A stretch of DNA of 64,000 bases from Exiguobacterium alkaliphilum 12/1. GTDB taxonomy: Bacteria > Bacillota > Bacilli > Exiguobacteriales > Exiguobacteriaceae. The stretch lies in NCBI RefSeq assembly GCF_000714435.1, contig NZ_JJMW01000021.1:1-64000 (forward strand), in the 5' to 3' direction. Each line of letters starts with the position of its first letter. The first letter of the stretch is position 1. This document shows, piece after piece, positions 60,299 through 64,000 of this stretch. The translations under genes were made by a program, and so were the position numbers. The notes under the pieces were generated by a model. It was not told where the DNA came from and ran no database searches. It was given only the letters and a program-made list of their open reading frames with translations.

Positions 60299-60514
60299 AG
60301 CCATTCCTCCACTCCATCTAATAGATACTTCCATCATGCCCGAACGAGCCCGCCGGGACAAGCCTGTTCAAAAAAAGTCGCTTTTTAGTGAAAGTGGTGA
60401 CTTTTACATGAACGATAAAAAAGTATCGGAGGACGGTGTGAGAAAAATGCTATTCGTGTCGAGGGAGAACCGTTAGCATGTAAGGGTATCTGGAGAAACG
60501 GCTGGATCGGATTG

Positions 60515-60662
60515 AAAAGCGCCAGAACTCTGCGGAGTTGACGAGGACGAAGGTGATCGAGATTTTCGGCGGATGCCTTCTAGTCGCCTGTCACGACTAA
60601 GAGTCTTTCAGTAAAGCGTTCGGGTGACCGGGCGGACAAAGTGAAAGACGATGACAGCTCTT
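60515..60662 (+). ncRNA. glmS ribozyme (glucosamine-6-phosphate riboswitch)
   Basis: The sequence follows the glmS ribozyme closely: AGCGCCAGAACT (self-cleavage between A60518 and G60519), GAGTTGACGAGGA, GGTGATCGAGATTTTCGGCG then GATGCCTTC, later AGAGTCTTTC, GGGTGACC, GGCGGACAAAGTGAAAGACG and the end GACAGCTCTT that pairs with AAGAGTC. On binding glucosamine-6-phosphate it cleaves its own mRNA, whose downstream part is then degraded, lowering GlmS. It lies 50 bases before the glmS start, in the standard place. Confidence 0.93.
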
Positions 60663-60714
60663 AGAAAAAGCCCGTTTCCTTTTTCGAGAAATCGAATATA
60701 GAGGAGAATTGTTT

Positions 60715-62511
60715 ATGTGTGGAATTGTAGGAATGATTGGTCAAGTCGGGACGAAAGAGATTTTGTTGAAAGGGCTCGAGAAACTCGAGTACCGGGGCTA
60801 TGACTCGGCTGGAATCGCGCTCGTCGGAGAAAGCGTGAACGTATTTAAGGAAGTCGGCCGCATCGCCGCACTTCGTGACATCGTGCCGGTCGAAGCAGAA
60901 GGGACGGTCGGGATCGGCCACACACGTTGGGCGACGCACGGCGTGCCGAGCGTCCCGAACGCCCACCCGCACCAGAGCACGACGGCGCGCTTCACGCTCG
61001 TCCACAACGGCGTCATCGAAAACGACGAGCAGCTCAAGGCGACGCTCGACGTCCCGTTCAAGTCGGAGACGGACACGGAAGTCATCGTCCAGCTCATGGA
61101 GAAGAACTTCGTCGCGCTCGGCGACGTCGAATCGGCGTTCCGCAAGACGCTCGCTGAGCTCCACGGCTCGTACGCGATCGCGATGATCGACTCGGAGGAC
61201 CAAGAGCGCCTCTACATCGGCAAGAACAAGTCACCGCTCCTCGTCGGTCTCGGCGACGGCACGTTCAACGTCGTGGCGTCTGACGCGATGGCGATGCTCC
61301 AGGTGACGGACCAGTACCTCGAGCTCCACGACGGCGAGATCGTCATCTTGACCCGCGAGTCGGCGACGATCAAGACGCTCGACGGCGACGTCCTCGAGCG
61401 CGAGCCGTACATCGCGGAGATTGACGCGTCGGACATCGAGAAGGGCACGTACGCGCACTACATGTTGAAGGAGATGGACGAGCAGCCGGCCGTCATCCGC
61501 AACATCATCCAGCACTACCAGAGCGACGCCGGTGACATCGAGCTCACGGAAGGTGTGCGCTCGCTCGTCTCGGAGGCGGACCGCATCTATATCGTCGCAT
61601 GCGGTACGAGCTATAACGCCGGGCTCGTCGGAAAAGACATTTTAGAACGGATTGCCGGCATTCCGACCGAGGTGCATATCTCGTCAGAGTTCGGCTACAA
61701 CATGCCCCTCTTAAGTTCACGTCCGCTCTTTGTCTTCTTGTCACAGTCTGGTGAGACGGCCGACAGCCGCGCCGTCCTCGTCGAAGTGAAGAAACGTGGC
61801 CATAAGGCACTCACGATGACGAACGTGCCAGGGTCGACGCTCTCGCGTGAGGCGAACGAGACGATGCTCCTCCACGCCGGCCCGGAGATCGCGGTCGCGT
61901 CGACGAAGGCGTACACGGCCCAAATCGCCGTCCTCGCCATCCTCGCCTACGACATCGCTCGTGCGAACGGAAAAGAGCTACCGTTCGAATTGATGCCAGA
62001 ACTCGCGCGTGTCGCGACGATCATGGACTCAATCATGTCACAAAAAGAGCTGTTTGAAGAGTTGGCAGAACGTTACTTGAAGACGACACCGAACACGTTC
62101 TTCATCGGACGCGGCCTTGACGCGTCGGTCTGTCTCGAAGGCGCGCTCAAAGTGAAGGAGATCTCATATATCCAAGCGGAAGGTTACCCAGGTGGTGAGC
62201 TCAAGCACGGATCGATCGCCTTGATCGAGGACGGGACGCCGGTCATCGCGCTCATCTCGCAACCGAAGACGAACTTGAACATCCGCAGCAACGTCAAGGA
62301 AGTCGTCGCCCGTGGCGCGAACGCCTGCATCATCTCGATGCAAGGCGTCGAACACGAGGACGATGAGTTCATCTTGCCGCACGTCGAACCACTCCTTGCA
62401 CCGCTCGTTACGGTATTACCGGTTCAACTCATGGCGTATTACGCCGCACTTGGCCGGGGTTGCGACGTCGACAAGCCGCGCAACTTGGCGAAATCGGTGA
62501 CGGTGGAATAA
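60715..62511 (+). CDS. glmS: Glutamine-fructose-6-phosphate aminotransferase
   Basis: A 598-residue enzyme making glucosamine-6-phosphate from fructose-6-phosphate and glutamine, first step to peptidoglycan precursors. An N-terminal glutaminase with catalytic Cys after Met (MCGIVGMIG) and HTRWATHG; two SIS sugar-isomerase domains ([44 protein letters not shown]); and the conserved end [16 protein letters not shown]. Start ATG 60715 after GAGGAGA. Regulated by the glmS ribozyme upstream. Part of the gene (60.9-61.6 kb) is unusually GC-rich in codon choice. Confidence 0.97.
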   Translation: MCGIVGMIGQVGTKEILLKGLEKLEYRGYDSAGIALVGESVNVFKEVGRIAALRDIVPVEAEGTVGIGHTRWATHGVPSVPNAHPHQSTTARFTLVHNGVIENDEQLKATLDVPFKSETDTEVIVQLMEKNFVALGDVESAFRKTLAELHGSYAIAMIDSEDQERLYIGKNKSPLLVGLGDGTFNVVASDAMAMLQVTDQYLELHDGEIVILTRESATIKTLDGDVLEREPYIAEIDASDIEKGTYAHYMLKEMDEQPAVIRNIIQHYQSDAGDIELTEGVRSLVSEADRIYIVACGTSYNAGLVGKDILERIAGIPTEVHISSEFGYNMPLLSSRPLFVFLSQSGETADSRAVLVEVKKRGHKALTMTNVPGSTLSREANETMLLHAGPEIAVASTKAYTAQIAVLAILAYDIARANGKELPFELMPELARVATIMDSIMSQKELFEELAERYLKTTPNTFFIGRGLDASVCLEGALKVKEISYIQAEGYPGGELKHGSIALIEDGTPVIALISQPKTNLNIRSNVKEVVARGANACIISMQGVEHEDDEFILPHVEPLLAPLVTVLPVQLMAYYAALGRGCDVDKPRNLAKSVTVE

Positions 62512-62525
62512 CACTATACACACCT

Positions 62526-62556
62526 AAGCACTTCTCGAAACAGAGAGGTGCTTTTT
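62526..62556 (+). terminator. Terminator of glmS
   Basis: AAGCACtTCTC / GAGAgGTGCTT stem with a six-base loop and T-run. Confidence 0.8.
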
Positions 62557-62655
62557 ACTGCTTGCCGATATCTTTGCCAACAGGCAAAATAGTAGGATAA
62601 GTAAGCGGTTCCATCGTATGGTTATATAAAGATAAGCGATGAAAGAAGGTCTGAC

Positions 62656-62925
62656 ATGAACGTATACATTGTCTGTCCATGCGGGTTCGTCACGAGCGCC
62701 ATGGCAGCGAAGCTGTTTGCTGAAGCGTGTTCGGGGAAATTGTCGTGTGTGATTCACCACGGCACTAATCGTGATATCCCGAAAGACGTCGACTTGATCG
62801 TCTATCAAATCGGGACAGCGGCGATTGACCATCCGACCGCGCACGTCCGCTCGGTCAGACAAATCTTGTCGCTCGAGGAATATCGACAAATCGTCGAGGA
62901 ATGGGTGAAGCGATATGAAGCATGA
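62656..62925 (+). CDS. Stand-alone PTS EIIB-like protein (mannitol-type)
   Basis: An 89-residue protein shaped like the MtlA-type EIIB: N-terminal strand VYIVCPCGFVTSAMAAKLF with Cys7 or Cys9 as the likely phosphocysteine (loop CxxGxxxSAM), then IPKDVDLIVYQIG and SVRQILSLEEY. It overlaps a PRD-type regulator by 11 bases and might relay phosphate to it or to a separate EIIC. Full PTS genes should lie beyond the window. Confidence 0.65.
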   Translation: MNVYIVCPCGFVTSAMAAKLFAEACSGKLSCVIHHGTNRDIPKDVDLIVYQIGTAAIDHPTAHVRSVRQILSLEEYRQIVEEWVKRYEA

Positions 62926-64000
62926 ATGGAGTGCGCGGGAGCGCTCGATTTTACTACACTTATTAGGCACGGAGACATCGACACCGCTCGCGGAGATCGC
63001 GCAGGCGGTCAATTTGTCTGAGCGGACGATTCAACGGGAACGTCAACTGCTCGAAGGGATTTTGAGAGAGTTCGAACTAGAGCTGTCTTGGCAGCGCGGG
63101 CGCGGACTCAGCCTCGTCGGAGCGACGGCTGCGAAACAACAGCTCCGTGAGGATTTGATTTTGTCGGCCGAGGCCATCCCGACAGCCGAGGATCGCATCT
63201 TTGAACTGGCTTGGCGGCTCTTGTTCGAGAAAGACATGTTGAAGCTGCAGGCTGTCGCCAAGCAGATGCACGTCTCGCCAAGCACACTGACACAGGACCT
63301 GGAGAAACTTGACCGCTGGTTCGACGAATATCACCTTGAAGTCGAGCGGAAGAAAGGGGTCGGTGCGCAAGTACTTGGCTTGGAAGCGGAAAAACGCAAG
63401 CTCATGATTAATGCGCTCATGGCGCATTGGGACACGCTCGCGTTTTATCGCTTCGTCCGCGGCGAAGATGAGTACATTCCCGCCTTTTTGAAGACGGTCT
63501 CATGTGACGCCATGCTTGAGGCGCTCCGGGACGGATACGACTATTTAAAGAGTCATGCGTTCGAGCGGATGGATGACCGAACGATTATGCGTGTCACGTT
63601 CGCCTATGGCGTGCAACAAGCGCGACTCGACGCCGGTTTCTTTTTGGAGATGTACACGAAAGGACGTTCGGACGACTATTTGAAAGTCGCTCGGGACATG
63701 GAAGTGGCACTCGGTACGACGTTCTCGATGGCCGAACGGGTTTGGCTCGCGGAAGAGGCGAACCGGCTCCGTTCCTTGAAAGAACAGATGCAAGAAGATG
63801 AGGAAGAACGCTGGGTCATGCAAATCCGTGTCCATAAACTGATTCATCACGTCTCACTCATCCACGGCTTCGCCTTCACAGATGACGCGGCGCTCGAGAA
63901 AGGGTTGCTCGCCCATATCTTATCGAGTCTGAACACGCAGGCGCTTCCGGATACGGATACGGTCCGTCCGCACATCGACCGGGACTATCCGAACTTGCGG
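62915..64000 (+). CDS. PRD-domain transcriptional regulator (MtlR/BglG-like), partial
   Basis: Runs off the window end; 362 residues visible. The N-terminal DNA-binding region has STPLAEIAQAVNLSERTIQRERQLL and a second HTH KDMLKLQAVAKQMHVSPSTLTQDLEKLDRWF (split). From about residue 180 a PRD follows, with RIHK-like VMQIRVHKLIHHVSLIHGFAF near 310. This is the layout of PTS-controlled activators such as MtlR, which are phosphorylated by HPr and EII proteins. It starts inside the EIIB-like gene. The identity of the sugar system is open. Confidence 0.82.
   Translation, partial: MKHEWSARERSILLHLLGTETSTPLAEIAQAVNLSERTIQRERQLLEGILREFELELSWQRGRGLSLVGATAAKQQLREDLILSAEAIPTAEDRIFELAWRLLFEKDMLKLQAVAKQMHVSPSTLTQDLEKLDRWFDEYHLEVERKKGVGAQVLGLEAEKRKLMINALMAHWDTLAFYRFVRGEDEYIPAFLKTVSCDAMLEALRDGYDYLKSHAFERMDDRTIMRVTFAYGVQQARLDAGFFLEMYTKGRSDDYLKVARDMEVALGTTFSMAERVWLAEEANRLRSLKEQMQEDEEERWVMQIRVHKLIHHVSLIHGFAFTDDAALEKGLLAHILSSLNTQALPDTDTVRPHIDRDYPNLR

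Noticed and set aside
60478-60600. A frame reading ATG, TAA, then GYLEKRLDRIEKRQNSAELT and onward, resembling a broken phage XhlA-type holin gene.
   Set aside because: The DNA matches the glmS ribozyme (AGCGCCAGAACT, GACGAGGA, TTTCGGCGGATGCC) and lies directly upstream of glmS, so the frame is fortuitous.
60661-61203. Open minus-strand frames of 180 codons and others over the glmS glutaminase region.
   Set aside because: They result from the very high third-position GC of glmS here; glmS itself is unambiguous.

Overview
The window is chromosomal DNA of a low-GC Gram-positive (Bacillota). The evidence is Bacillus-type ribosome binding sites, frequent TTG and GTG starts, a CIRCE-controlled groES-groL operon, a glmS ribozyme, Fur and LacI boxes, and a staphylococcal-type C30 carotenoid oxygenase (crtP). 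Codon use and gene content fit Exiguobacterium or a close relative; that genus call is inference. Most genes look about half GC, but several patches are clearly AT-rich and look acquired.

Layout. 1-5.4 kb: PspC protein, a Fur-controlled ferric-siderophore ABC transporter (binding lipoprotein divergent from two permeases and an ATPase), DUF1269 and NAD(P)-binding proteins. 5.4-8.1 kb: small membrane proteins and lipoproteins and a CPBP protease. 8.2-10.3 kb: groES-groL, with groL carrying a one-base frameshift as sequenced. 10.4-13.2 kb: a very AT-rich insert encoding an ATP-grasp ligase, an unknown membrane protein and a precursor with five TxxTxxxExxD cores. This is a thuringinin-like graspetide cluster and the best candidate for a new system. 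13.3-16 kb: ABC exporter plus an ABC/LytTR fusion regulator. 16-21 kb: an accessory, possibly defensive block (GIY-YIG/DUF2075 ATPase with a MazG-like hydrolase, broken DUF3841 gene, PLD-ATPase fusion).

21.5-34.7 kb: an expanded family of small four-helix membrane proteins with a shared LLTFN...IDPEHVT signature. There are nine intact members here, one remnant at 40.1 kb and two or three distant members at 58.5-60 kb. Among them lie a MarR-MFS pair, a YdcZ/Crp/YdcZ operon, an amine-oxidase-like flavoprotein and a SUKH protein. 34.8-42.8 kb: a small ABC transporter, crtP, a decayed region, a methyltransferase, a glucosaminidase, and a DHA2 efflux pump with its divergent TetR repressor and a perfect palindromic operator.

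43-58.3 kb: two independent beta-glucoside systems. One is LacI-controlled ABC uptake with a GH1 beta-glucosidase; the other is a GntR-controlled PTS (IIA, IIB, IIC) with a GH1 6-phospho-beta-glucosidase. Between them lie a wHTH-MFS operon and a compact operon of small membrane proteins. 58.5-64 kb: more small membrane proteins, the glmS ribozyme and glmS, and the start of a PTS-type (mannitol-like) EIIB and PRD-regulator operon running off the end.

No tRNA, rRNA, CRISPR array, insertion sequence or prophage was recognised.
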